Positions 13,101-24,505 of a stretch of DNA of 64,000 nt are shown piece by piece; the stretch's first letter is position 1, and each line of letters opens with the position of its first letter. The DNA comes from Monarcha castaneiventris obscurior. Lineage: Eukaryota; Chordata; Aves; Passeriformes; Monarchidae. Below the pieces are notes generated by a model. That model was not told the DNA's origin, made no database searches, and was given only the letters and a program-made list of their open reading frames with translations. The stretch spans positions 13,490,501 through 13,554,500 of the forward strand of contig JAMPIT010000484.1 of the NCBI GenBank assembly GCA_026261815.1, given 5' to 3'. The position numbers were made by a program, and so were the translations under genes.

Positions 13101-16094
13101 GAAAGTTTATATCCCTCCTAAATTATTTTTTTTTTGCCCCATGAGGTAACTATGGCTCCAGATTATATATGAATCCTACTAATCTTCTGGCCCAAGGATA
13201 ACTTCCAACAATGCATTTCATAGATTAATTACGGACTGTACAAACAAGTACCAGATGTATCTAAGTAAGGCAAAACAAGCCACTGGAAAAAAGAAAACTG
13301 GGCTCTTCCCCTGTACAAAATCACAACTCTCTGCCTGGTTTCTTGTTTCTAGAGCTGCACAGCATTACTTCCCTCCTGAAAGGGACACTGTCAAATAACT
13401 CATAACAACTCAGACACAAAGAAAATTATGGAAATCGTGGTGTCTCCTCATGCTGTGTCATAACCAGCATTTGATATTATTAATTTCTAGCTGATATTAC
13501 TTTCCTCTCATCCTATCCAAGCAAAGGATGTCTGAAGAAACCCATAAGCTCACCTCTGAAAAATACAGCCAGGTTTCTAAGGTATAAATCTTCCTCGAGC
13601 CAAATTTAGTTTGCTCCATTGGCTTATACTTCTATTGTGAAAAGCAGGCAGAAGTAGGATCCAGGGCCTTCCTCTAAGTTTTGTCAACTTTTGAAAACCT
13701 AGTACACAGCCAGGAAAAAGTTGAGAGAGTCTTGAGCTCTCAGAGCACAAGGAATGCCCTTGTAGACAGAAAAGCGTGAGGGACTCCCAGGTCTCTTTGG
13801 CCCTGTCACCTTTGTTTGCACAACATTCTGACTCATGGGAAAAGGCACAACCTTCCTCCATCATGCACTACTGTACTTTTAAAGTACCAGTTAAAAGGGG
13901 AAGAATTTTAACAATAGAGGTATGGGTTGTTTCACCAACAAATATGAATTTTTTCTTTGTCCTGAACCAAAATGAAGAGGAGTTTGCATTGCCCAAAGTT
14001 TCATCTAGCAAGATGAGCAAGAGCTTAGTTGTTTTACCAATCTGGAGACACACATTAGTAAAGAGAAAGCACATGCCATTTCCCTGAAAGTATCTCAGTT
14101 TTAATTCCTTCCCACTCAAAAGCATAAGGAAAATAAATCTAATAAAGGGTATGTATAGGAATTGTCTGCTGTGGTCTTGGGAACATTTTTTAATATAATC
14201 GTGTCTGCCTGGACTCAATATACAATGCAGTGGAATCCAGATCCTGTAGCTTTTAAATATTTGAAATATTTAAATTGTTTCCTTTCTGCTAGAGTTTAAT
14301 TAACATAATGTTCTTCTGTAAAAGAGATGATTCTTACACATACAACTCCTTTAAAGCAGATGGCAGTAATTGCTGCAACAAAGAGTTTGCTGGCAAAGCA
14401 AAGACAGACCTGCCCCCCCTCAGCCAACAGGGATCACATATTAGTTCATGGGGCTCTCTTGCTATTTGCAATGGGAAACATACCTTGCTACAACAAGGCA
14501 CAGGCTAATTTAAGAGGCAGCAATAACAGTTGCTGCACCACATCAGACAACTGAAAAGAATCCTGCTGGTGGTTCAAAAGGCCAGAAGTAGAGTAGGTTT
14601 CACGGTTATCCTGTTTCTGGCAAATCTCTACCTGTGACACGACTATAATTTTCACCACATCAGACTTCTCTGTCACAACCAAAGTACTATTCCTAATAAA
14701 TGGGAATGGGACATGGATTATAGGTTGGGGAAACTTCTATTTACAAGACATGTTCATTCAGAGTTCTCAATATAAGGAAAAAATAGCCACATCTACATGA
14801 AAAGCAAATTGACAGATTTAATCATATGTTTCCAAATCTGAACCCAGCATGAAGATTTTTTTTAAAAAGTAGCAACTTCTAATACCATGATCCCGAGTAA
14901 ATAAAACAACCTCTGCATTATTGCTGGAACTGAACCTCCCACAGCGCTTAACTTTCAGTGACCTTGTCCTATGAACATATCTGTAATAGGGTGCATACTA
15001 AAAATATACAATTATAGTTGCAAAGACTTACCTAAAATAGGAGAGGCAGTTAAAATACATTCTTTAAGCCCACTGTCACATGAAATAAACTGCAATGGGA
15101 GCCTGCATACCCATCTGGTCAGCAAATATTAGTTAAGATGGAAAAATAACTTTAAAAAGAAACACTTTGAACTCATAAGTCAAAATAATATTATAGATAC
15201 TAAAGAGAATTTAAAAGCATCTTATCACACAAAAAACCGATATAATAGCTATTACCTCCTACAACATAATCAAGAGTCATGAAAAGAGCTGTCACTGATG
15301 CAAGGGATGAGATGTAGCAAGGGGAGAGGGATATCAATTCAAGCAACCTGTTCCTGACCTAACTTTATTCTTTGTAAGAGTATCCACAGCTAAGGCTACA
15401 ACTTCTAAGGAAGATGCTATTTTATAACAGCCCTTTTTAATATTTAGTTGTGTGTTCACTAAAATTATTCACGGGTATTATTTAAGACGTGTCGTAGAAA
15501 TAGCAAATAAATGTATCATGCTACAAAAGTTAAAAAGCTTTTTGCCTTAACCTGACATTAACTTAACGCACAGTACAGATGATCTTTAAGCTTCTCTCCC
15601 CTTTTCTGTAAAGTTGGGGTTAACCAGGATGACTGCAGTACCAGGTTATCTACATCTGTAGTGTTCCTCTACACTAAATCCCAGGCCTTACCCCTGATCA
15701 GGACAATGTGTCATCCATCAAGAATGTCAAGGGTAGTAAGGTCTGCCACTCACAGCAGTAATCCTGGGATCCTCAAGATGAAGAATTGTGTTTACTTTAC
15801 AGAATGACAGTTTTCCTATGTTCTCCTTCACTGTTCACAAGTATCCACTGTTCCTTTGGGTATCCTGGCTGGTGTCAGAAACAATTGAGCTCAGCACACG
15901 ATGCTGACAGGCACAGCTCTCCCCTGTGAGCCAAGGGGGCAGAGAGCTCAGCACAGACTTTTGGAAACCAAAAGGTACCTACAGAGAAGATGGGGTTACT
16001 CTTTTCACGAGGACTCATAGTGACAGGACCAGAGATGAGGGACACAAGTTGCTCCAAGGAAAACACTAACTGGATGCAAGGAAAAAAAGATTCA

Positions 16095-16245
16095 TTCTGA
16101 GGACAATACCATGCTGGAGAAGATTGCCCAGAGAAGTGATGGAATCTCTGTTACTTGAAAAATCAAAATCTCAACTTGACACTGGATACCCTCTGGTAAA
16201 GACCCTGCTTTCAATAGCAGTTTGGACCTTATGATCTGATTTTTC
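16095..16245 (+). mobile_element. CR1 LINE 3'-end fragment, degraded
   Basis: The text GATTGCCCAGAGAAGTGATGGA followed by a CTCAACTTGACACTGG-like segment, then GACCCTGCTTT and TTTGGACCTTATGATCTG, follows the usual order of the CR1 LINE 3' region. It is diverged and truncated at both ends. It lies about 0.7 kb upstream of the LRTM1 TATA candidate. Confidence 0.75.
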
Positions 16246-16955
16246 TAGTGCTCCTTTTATAGCATTGCCTATAGCATATAAATTTTGACCTAGAAAGTCA
16301 GTTTTATGTGATCTTTTCAAAAGCACCTGAAAGCAGAATTTGTACCCAAGAAAGCTGTATTATAGGTCTGAAAGATTTTGATTGCACAACTTCCCTCTCC
16401 ATAGGACAGCTCACAGATGGAGTGATCATATAGCCTGGAAAGACTCAGTTATATACCAGATCTCTCATTCCTTTCAACACCTTGGAGTTCCTTCACAGTC
16501 ACAGGTCATTAATCCTTTTATTGGTGTGGATGGCACAGTATGAGTTCTACTGAAGAAATAACAAAGAATCAAGTCAAGGCACCACACACACAAAGTACAA
16601 TTTCAGTATCATCTGCTACATCTTTCCAATATCTTTGAAAATAAATTAATTTGTTCGATACTCATGGTGACTATACCAGGATGTGTGCCATTTCTATGGA
16701 AGGAGCCACGAGTCCTGTATTCCCATGCAATAAAATCCTGTCAGCACGACTAATGGATGTCAGATGAATAAGCTTAAAAGAGCAAACAAGGGCACTGTCA
16801 AAACCATGTCATCAACCCACAGGACTATTTGTGGTGATATTATACACTCCACTGCCTCCAGTCACAGCCCAGGATAATCAAAATCCATGTTCAGATCTTG
16901 CAAAAATTGACACAGCCTGGCTAATAATCCACCAGAATTCAGAAACCATGCTGGA

Positions 16956-16964
16956 TATAAAAAA
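16956..16964 (+). promoter_or_regulatory. Candidate TATA box for LRTM1
   Basis: The sequence TATAAAAAA lies about 400 nt upstream of the LRTM1 start codon. It would place transcription initiation near 16,985, giving a 5' untranslated region of roughly 375 nt. An E-box (CAGCTG) lies at 17,049-17,054, within that putative leader. Short upstream ATGs with rapid stops occur in the leader. No CpG island covers the site, as expected for a tissue-restricted TATA promoter. The assignment is inference from motif and spacing only; AT-rich DNA yields such motifs by chance. Confidence 0.35.
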
Positions 16965-17360
16965 GGCAGCTTTATTTTTGTGCTTTGCTTTTGCTGGAGA
17001 TTAAATAAATTGAAGAGGCGACACTATCAGGTCATTATTTGTACGTTGCAGCTGTCCAGTCAGAGTTGGACAGACACTGCCTGCATGGCTTGTTGAGTGA
17101 TTAAGAGGCAGAGTAAGTCTCTGGGAGTCATAAAGGGGGGAGAGGGGAGAAGATTGTGATTTAGAAAAAACCGAAGGCTGATAGAGTAACTGAGTAGAAA
17201 CTTCTACACGAGTCACAGATACCACCTCAAAATTCCTCAAAAAAGGAAGCTGGATGAGCACGTTACAGATTTGAAGTGGGAATCAGAACAGTGTCTGTTA
17301 CTGTTCTATATCAGAAATCTGAACTGAATCTTCTGCCAGGGGAAGAACAAGCAAAGCAGA

Positions 17361-17367
17361 ATGAAAG
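17361..17367 (+). CDS. LRTM1: LRTM1 coding exon 1 (start codon plus 4 nt)
   Basis: This tiny coding segment reads ATG AAA G and is followed at once by a splice donor (GTGAGA). The first residues are Met-Lys, with a Gly codon completed by the GT that opens the next exon. I chose it because exon 2 has no ATG before its cysteine cluster, and because the human protein also begins Met-Lys-Gly. The coding join gives MKGHWLLVWSV, a plausible start for a signal peptide. The 5' untranslated part of this exon probably extends upstream towards a TATA-like box near 16,956. The exon is far too short to be found by ORF length. The call rests on frame, donor sequence and remembered family start. Confidence 0.8.
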
Positions 17368-18804
17368 GTGAGATACTGAACCATTCAGATTAATAATGCC
17401 ATTTTTCTGTTTGAGAAGCATTTCCTTGCCAAGCAAGTGTTTATTTTACCTCTACATTGGAAGCTGTGTCTCAGTTTCTGAAGCCAACTGTTGCAGAACA
17501 GTGTAATGAACTGAAAGTATTGCTTACCTTGCTTGCAGGAATGCTGGATTCTTTCAAGTGAATTCTATAATGCAAAATTCAGTATTGCAGAAGTTTATGT
17601 ATCATTTTGATGTAAATATTTCATTCCTGAGTGAAAATTAATGAGCAGCTTGTACCTTAGACTGTAGTCTCAAAATACAACTTTCATTTATGCATTTATC
17701 ATATTTTGTACCATAATCATACATTATTCCATCAATATGGCATTCACAGCTAGTAATTCACATTTGATCTCTCTAAGTCAATAAACAGCAAGTACTTTAT
17801 TTTCCAAAGGTTTCAAGTAGCAACTGACTAAAATGTTTTGTATTTTGAAATAGTAAATAGTAAAAATTATTTGAGGCATCTCAAAAACAATGTCATAAGA
17901 GATTCAACATTCTGACTTTCTTAAGTCAAAGAAAATTTAATTATTCTACACCATCCAATTTTTTTAAAAAAATTCATTATATTAATATAAGCATAGCTTT
18001 TACATAGTACCTTGTTTTCAAAGTTAAGGTCATTATCAAGACATGAAAGGTAAAAACTATTATTATTTTTTTTTTTGGTTAAAGCCACCAGAACATCAGG
18101 GAGCAGCAGATAATTATAAATACTAAATATTACTAAGTAACTAATTAGACTCCTGTCAACTAATTTATATTTTCAGAAGCTTGTTGACAAATGTCTGTTG
18201 ATTGTGTAGAAACCTGTATCTATAGGAAGTACAGCTGGCATTCAGAGAAGGGAATTAAAGCAAAAAGAATAAACATATTTTAAAGGAGAACCTTGCAGAA
18301 TCTGGATTGCCAAAAAAGTACTGCTAATAGCTTTTATAGCTATGCCTTTGAAGCTTGTAATTCTTTTGATGGTACATTGACTCAGTTCTTCTAGGCAGTA
18401 ATATTAGTAAAATAGAAGTTCTGTTTGTAATTCTTCTGACACAAGATGTCTTAAAGTTGTCATTACCACAGAAAGAGAGATATTTCAATTTAATAATTTT
18501 AGAAACTGTCCCATTCCCTTCAAACATCACTGCTCTGCTGATGGCAAATCCTCCTGAAAACCATTTGCACTTAAGATAAAGCTATGGGAAGTAGTTCATT
18601 TTAAGATCATGGTAGCATTATCTTCATTCTGCATTACAGAAGTACCTCAGCACTATCTGTAATTTACTAATATATTATAAAAGAAACACACTCTGTGGTA
18701 TCTACATTAATGCTTATCATGGAGCTGTATACCTTCTGGCTGTGTTTGTGCCAAACCCCAAACATTGTAAACTAATTTTAAATCTTCTTTCACTTGTGAC
18801 ACAG
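17368..18804 (+). other. LRTM1 intron 1
   Basis: This is a GT-AG intron (GTGAGA ... acacag) that splits the Gly3 codon after its first base. It is AT-rich intronic DNA. I see no exon-like segment or recognisable transposon in it. Confidence 0.8.
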
Positions 18805-19401
18805 GTCACTGGCTTTTGGTTTGGAGTGTCATCTCCTTGGCACACACAGCTCACGGCTGCCCCGACAAATGCCTCTGCCACACAGCTTCAAAGACTGCAG
18901 ACTGCAAGAATAGAGGATTTACAGAAATTCCTGCCCGTTTGCCTCCTGAAATTCAGATACTACAGCTGCAGAATAACCGTATCTGGAGAATCAACCAAAA
19001 CGCATTCGCTGCAACACCGTTACTCAAAATCTTAGACTTGTCCAATAATTCCGTCTCAAGTGTGGCACCTGGTGCTTTTCAAAAACTGCGGTATCTACAG
19101 GTTTTAAACCTAACCAGAAATTTGATGCATTATATAGAAAACAAGACTTTCAGTTTCCTCCCACACCTAAAAGAACTGGACTTGTCATCCAACAGCATTA
19201 TTCGTTTGCCTGAGACTTTTGGAAACAGCACAGGGAATATAACATTGCTCTCTCTGAAGTATAACAAACTTCAGAAAATGGAAAGAATTCTGCTGGAGTC
19301 ACTTCCAAACCTGAAAGTGGTTCTTTTCAAAGATAATCCCTGGCAATGCAACTGTAATATCTTTGGCCTGAAACTGTGGCTGGAGAGTTTTCTATACAGA
19401 G
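18805..19401 (+). CDS. LRTM1: LRTM1 coding exon 2: signal peptide, LRRNT and leucine-rich repeats
   Basis: LRTM1 is a type I single-pass membrane protein with extracellular leucine-rich repeats. This exon encodes residues 3-201 of the predicted 347. It shows a hydrophobic leader (about residues 4-18), then an LRRNT cysteine cluster starting CPDKCLC. About five to six LRR units follow, with motifs such as LKILDLSNNSVSSV, LQVLNLTRNLM and LKELDLSSNSII. The LRRCT cap opens with NPWQCNC. The exon starts after the acceptor acacag and ends AGAG|GTAAGG. An open reading frame runs past the donor to 19,502, but that tail is intron. Sequons such as NKT and NST are present in the repeats. Codon use is AT-rich here, unlike exon 3. 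The family match is from memory of human LRTM1 (345 residues) and is clear across the whole exon. Confidence 0.95.
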
Positions 19402-22194
19402 GTAAGGAATTTTTCTCATTACGTACAGTGTACATGAGAACATTTAACGACCATCTAACTGATCTTCACTTCTATGGCTTAAAAATTTACCCCACACCGT
19501 AGGTCACTTCCTCAAATAAACACACTAAACTATATTCTTATGCATAGGTCATAAGTGCTTTTATAAACACGGGTGGCAAACTAGAATCAGAGAGGGACTT
19601 CATATTAGTGCCCAGAGAAAGAGCAAGGATGCACACACAACCATGCAGCAGGTACAGCTGTGTTCTGTAGTGTGTGAATTCATATATACCCACTCCTATA
19701 TCTAAAACAAGTATACTTTTGCATGTACACTTGTTTTAATTCTACCAATATGTTTTTGCTGGAAACCAACCTACTGTTTAAAAGCTTTTTACCTGTTACA
19801 TGATGGCAAACATCAAGACAGATATCAGTACTGATTAAACTTTAGAGAACTCAGGATTCTAGTTTTTCTGTCAATTACACTTAGTATTTCTTTAATATTT
19901 TTAGAATAACTAGTATCACTTCCTAATTTGCTGTTAACCAGAGGAGGTATTCAATTAATTGGCAACTTCCTGACAGAAATGTGTAATGGCATCACATAGG
20001 CAAAAATAAAGTTTATAAATAGTAGTCTCAGTATTTTGGTCACACCTGTTTTTTGATATATTCATGAGTTATGCAGTGAAAAAGATAATATGGTTTAATT
20101 CTAAAGGAATTAAGTATAAAAATAAATTAATTTATTTCTCCCAGGAGGTATATTCAGACTGAGAATTCGAAACAGCAGGGCAATTTTATTTTTCCTAAAT
20201 CAGGCTTTGGTGCTTGCATGTGACCAAACTACTGATTGCCTGTCTCTGTACCAAAGTGGTGTGGAACCTGTTGCAGCAGAGGAGATGTGGAGATGATCCA
20301 TGTGGTCTGTGACTGATCCTTTTTCAGGGATCAGAACTTTGCAGGCCAGCTGGAAAACCATACTGGCCATGCAGGGACACAATTAGTCCTGGAGTAGTCT
20401 TTGGGTGAGGAAAATTCACTACTATAAGCTACCTTTTCCAAAAGAAAAAAGGTTAAATTCCTCTTGGCAATAAAATCCTAATAACTTGAACAGGTAAAAT
20501 ATTATTTTATCACAGGGTTTTAGTTCTATTATGCTGGAAATTCAGCGGGGGTTGACTTCTCTGTGCAGAAGAATGTAATGATCCAAGATAAACATATCAG
20601 ATTATTTTAATTACTCAGCCAGCAGCAAAAATATTGTCATTTATTGCACAAAACAATGTTGTCTAGAAGTTCAGTGATGCTCTTCAATCTTTCTGAACAC
20701 TGTACAGATTAATTAAATGAAGTGACGTGGAACTTAAAAATTCATTTTAGCAACAAGCTTTAGAGAAAGCCCAAGTACAATGTTCTCTTCTGTGTTTGTA
20801 TTTTCCTAAAATCACTTGTCTGAATCACATGGAGAAAAATTAGTTAAATTGCACGTTAATGTTTCCCACTACTTACATGACACACATGTGATGAACCTTT
20901 TCAGTGGCTCTGCAGATATTTCTTGCATGTCATAACAAAGCAATATAAGTTCAAAATTTTTGAGTATTTTTAGCTGAATCCAACTCAGAAAATGGACATT
21001 TCATGCATACTCACAGAAAATTACAGAGAATGCTTCAGTTTAGGAGGAACACCAGGGTTCTATTCCAAGCACACACATTTAGTTACTTAAAACCATGAAA
21101 GCATAAGAGTTGAAGGATTTGGAGTTTTTATCTATATCCATATTCAAACTAACACATTGAAGATGTCTGGAACCATGCTTTGGGTTTCACTATTAAAGAC
21201 CAAGAGACCTGTTTTGCTCAAGTCTGTCTTGGAATATCAACATTATTTGTGGAGTAGTCTCCAGATTTCAGCTTGGCTCCATATGTATTCACTACTCCCT
21301 CAAAGGCTTTTCAGGATGAAAATTTCTGTGCCTGGATTTAGCTGAAAGGTGAATTATTTTGGATAGAGAAGAGAAAGAAAATTGAGTCGATTTGATTAGT
21401 TAATTTTTTAAATATGTAAACATTAATTTTGGCCTTGTGGACTCCTTGACCCACCACACCCCTAAAGCCCTGTGCTCTGACTAATCAGGTACCTGAAGGC
21501 TATGTTTGGTGTATTTTCCTCTACACACTGAGGAACAACCATGTGATTTACCAGGCCTGTGGATTCCAGCTTCTCTTCCCATTGTACTGAAAACCTCCTT
21601 TGGGAAGCTGGCTCTAAGCAATCTTGACATCCAGCAGAGTAATAGATTGATTAATCTCAACTCCTTTATACCTCTGTATATTTTCTTACCACAAGCCTTG
21701 CTTCAAAAGGTCACTCATGGGTACATACAACTTACTGAACTTTCTCTTTGCCCTGTTACAGTTAATGTATGATGTCAGAACAATGATGATTTCATGGGCT
21801 ATTTCAATCAAGTGTGAAATATTTTCTAACTACATGGTTTGCATTTGTCTCTGCAAAAGTTAGCAGTGGTAGGAATCTGAACGAACTGAATTTGCTGTTA
21901 ACAATACCTCTATGACAGCTCTTATTTTTCTACCACCATTTATTTTTCATTCTCACATCCATAAAAACATAGATAACCTAATTCCTGATGAACTGCTGAA
22001 AATGGTCTTATGTGAGTTTTGAAGTGTAATAATCTCACCACTGACATAACTTAACAAAAGCCTTTAACATATAGTTACAAATCTTTAAAAGCATGAAGTT
22101 GAAACTGATGATAAATTTACTTCAGGTTTATGTTAATTTTTCATTAAGGTAATTCCAAAACTGTCCAATATTGAGGCAATTTTTTTTCTCCCAG
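19402..22194 (+). other. LRTM1 intron 2
   Basis: This is a GT-AG intron (GTAAGG ... ctcccag) that splits a Gly codon inside the LRRCT cap, the same place in the protein where the human sequence shows Gly-Gly. It is plain AT-rich sequence. Short open frames in it (for example near 21,160-21,770) resemble nothing I recognise. Confidence 0.85.
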
Positions 22195-22634
22195 GCGGGA
22201 TAAGCGATGGCATTATCTGCTCAGCGCCGGGAATTCGGAAGGGGAAGGACCTGCTCAAAGTTCCCTACGAGCTCTTTGGGGCCTGTCCTCTGAGGACAGC
22301 TCACGTGCACGTGGCCAGCAGCCACCACCACGGCTTCGAGCACCGGAGCTCGCTGAGGCACGGCCACCACGGGGAGCCTGGGGACAGCGGCCGGGCCAGC
22401 TGCGAGCCCAAGCCCAAGCCCAAGCCAAGGCCCGTGAGCCTGCGCCACGCCATCGCCACCGTCGTCATCACCGGGGTCGTGTGCGGGGTCGTGTGCCTGA
22501 TGATGCTGGCAGCTGCTGTTTATGGCTGTGCTTACGCCGCCATCACCGCCAAATGCCACAAAGAGAATCTGGCCCCGGTCAGGCAGCATGGGACTCCCGA
22601 GGAAAAAGAGCCTTTTGAGAGGTCCTTGGCTTGA
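22195..22634 (+). CDS. LRTM1: LRTM1 coding exon 3: LRRCT end, His-rich stalk, transmembrane helix, tail and stop
   Basis: The exon begins after a pyrimidine-rich acceptor (tttttttctcccag) and completes the split Gly codon. It encodes the rest of the LRRCT cap (GISDGIIC and a Cys in FGACP). A variable stalk follows, with nine histidines at about residues 237-260, then a Lys-Pro run (EPKPKPKPRP). The transmembrane segment lies at about residues 287-312 (core IATVVITGVVCGVVCLMMLA), followed by a tail of about 35 residues ending SLA-stop. The KPKPRP-LRHAIAT block and the helix match human LRTM1 closely, while the stalk does not. The exon is strikingly GC-rich compared with exon 2 and the flanking introns. 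The total CDS is 1,044 nt including the stop (7+597+440), an exact multiple of three. Confidence 0.95.
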
Positions 22635-22660
22635 GTTGCTTCTGTCTTTGGCTTCTTGAA

Positions 22661-22666
22661 AATAAA
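22661..22666 (+). promoter_or_regulatory. LRTM1 proximal polyadenylation signal AATAAA
   Basis: A canonical AATAAA lies only 26 nt beyond the LRTM1 stop codon. A T-rich stretch with short G/T segments follows (about 22,728-22,760), which could serve as the downstream element. If used, the 3' untranslated region would be under about 60 nt. A second signal, ATTAAA, lies at 22,902-22,907 and could give a longer message. Usage is inferred. Confidence 0.5.
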
Positions 22667-24297
22667 GCCCTCACTGCAGTTGAAAAGCCTGGAATCTAAA
22701 TGGCATTGTTTTAATAGAAGTTGCTGGGGTTCTTCTCTTTCTTTTCTTTTTTTTTCCTTTTTCATACTTTATAAAAATGTAAATATATGTATTGTTTGGA
22801 AAATCTACGAAGACTTTATATAGAACAACCTAAGTTTATTTATATTTTGTGCATGTATATTCCAAAGCCACTATCTAGGCCTAGGCTGAGTGTTTGAGAT
22901 CATTAAATCATGAGGTAGCCACTTTAAAGTATTTTACCAGCCTTTACTAACTCTTGATGCAGTGTTAGACCAAGATATGACCTACGGTACACCTATAGTC
23001 AGTGGCTGACAGGAGTGATGTTCTGCAAAGAAAAATAGAAAATAATCATCTAAATTAGTTTATTTAAATTTGTACTATCTTGAATTATAGAGTACAAATT
23101 ACCATCTAATTTAAGATGTACACAATTCACAAGCAGTTTTCAGACCAGCCAGTCGATTCACTGCCCCTGATAACATAAATGTGTTAAAAGCATTTCCAAA
23201 AATGTGTTTTCAACCTTCCAATCTGCCCTTCCAATCTGAAGCAGCAATTAAACATTCCATGTATTTCCTAACTTAGAAAGTAGGAAGCACCTTGTTAACT
23301 ACTGCATATAATTTTTTAATTACTTAGTAGGGAAGAAAGAAGAAAGCTAAAAAATGCTGAAGGAAGAAATGCTACACTATTTTGGATAGAAGCCCTGAAA
23401 GGATTACACAGAGCATATCTGAAGACACTACCTGATATCCTGCTGGCTTACAAGCTTGCTACAGACTTTTCTGTAGCCACTTATTCCCAAATCCTCACAC
23501 AAGTGCTCCATTTTGCAAATGCCATGATTGCAGATGCAGCTCCCATCACAGTGCTGCCCTTCAGGAGGAGGATAATGTAGTTGCATGTTTACACATCCTC
23601 CCTCACAGAGGGAACATTCAGCTGGATTCACTCAGGGGTCCATCCTTACTCTCTGCAGAGCTGTTTTGCCATCAGAGGAAATCAGGGCCAGAACCATTTG
23701 AATATCGTAAGTTTAGAATTCAAAGAATATTTTGAGTGTGCAGAGGTAGTTCTTTTAATGGTTCTTGGAAATTATTTTAAGGCAACCAACAGAGATCTCC
23801 TGATCTCCTTTCACCTTTTCCAAGACTAGATAAAATAAATATTTTAGCTATTTTGGACAGATGTCTCATGTGCCCCCTAACTCTCTCCAGTGACAGGGAT
23901 AAAGGCGTGTCCAGGCAGCCAATGCAGAAATCACCAATTTTTTTTTTTCTTGAGGAGAAAGGCCATGGAAGGATCTGCAATAAGGGAAAGGGGAAGCTGT
24001 GTCATGGCATTTGGAGACCTGCACTCTCCTTCCATCAGATCAAGCTCTGTAGCTGTTCCAATAACAGCCTCGACTGAGTAATGGGCTCTATGGCAGAAGT
24101 CATCTAACCCTTGCTCTTATCTACTTAGTAATAATTGCAACCCAAATATTAAAGCTCATTCCTGCATCTGCAGTTACTTTCATGTCCAGAGAAAATTAAG
24201 CATCTCAGTCTTAATCTAAATCTAGCAGACACTGAAAACAATCAATTACTGTCTGTTCTTTATTTTTTTTTTTTTTAAACTGCTAAGCACTTCACAT

Positions 24298-24505
24298 CAT
24301 TATTAGGCTCTGTCCATTCTTCTCTGTCCTGCACTAAATAAACCAAGCTGTTTCAAATTTTTCCTGCAGGACCACATTCTCCAAACTTTTTTTTCCTTCT
24401 GCATTCCCTGGAACATTTTCAGTTCTTTTACATTTTGTTTAAAATGCTGTACCCTAGACTGGGCACATTGCTTCAGCTGAGACATCATCAGCACAACATT
24501 TTTAG
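24298..24505 (-). mobile_element. CR1 LINE fragment, antisense
   Basis: The plus strand reads in the order expected for an inverted CR1 body: a TGTTTCAAATTTTTCCTGCAGG-like stretch, TTCTCCAAAC, CCCTGGAACATTTTCAGTTC and then CTAGACTGGGCACATTGCTTC. This corresponds to the CR1 region where younger copies encode the 'Leu-Glu-Val-Phe' area and beyond. It is old and contains many changes. Confidence 0.7.

Larger units (their letters stand above)
1..16094 (-). other. CACNA2D3 intron (left part), upstream of LRTM1
   Basis: This is AT-rich intronic DNA on the CACNA2D3 strand and intergenic-like DNA for LRTM1. It holds the simple repeats and two tandem duplications listed separately. I looked for the conserved C-terminal CACNA2D3 peptides (for example the FFQRKFWTASRQ and IDNNGFILVSED blocks) and found none. 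Open frames of 60-132 codons occur on both strands, but none has a family signature, a splice context or codon bias that I would call coding. Confidence 0.7.

Noticed and set aside
18742..19035. 97-codon frame overlapping the start of LRTM1 exon 2
   Set aside because: It is out of frame with the leucine-rich repeats and is a shadow of the real exon.
19402..19502. Extension of the LRTM1 exon 2 frame to a stop at 19,502
   Set aside because: The GTAAGG donor at 19,402 and the required LRRCT continuation in exon 3 show it is intron, not a short isoform with evidence.
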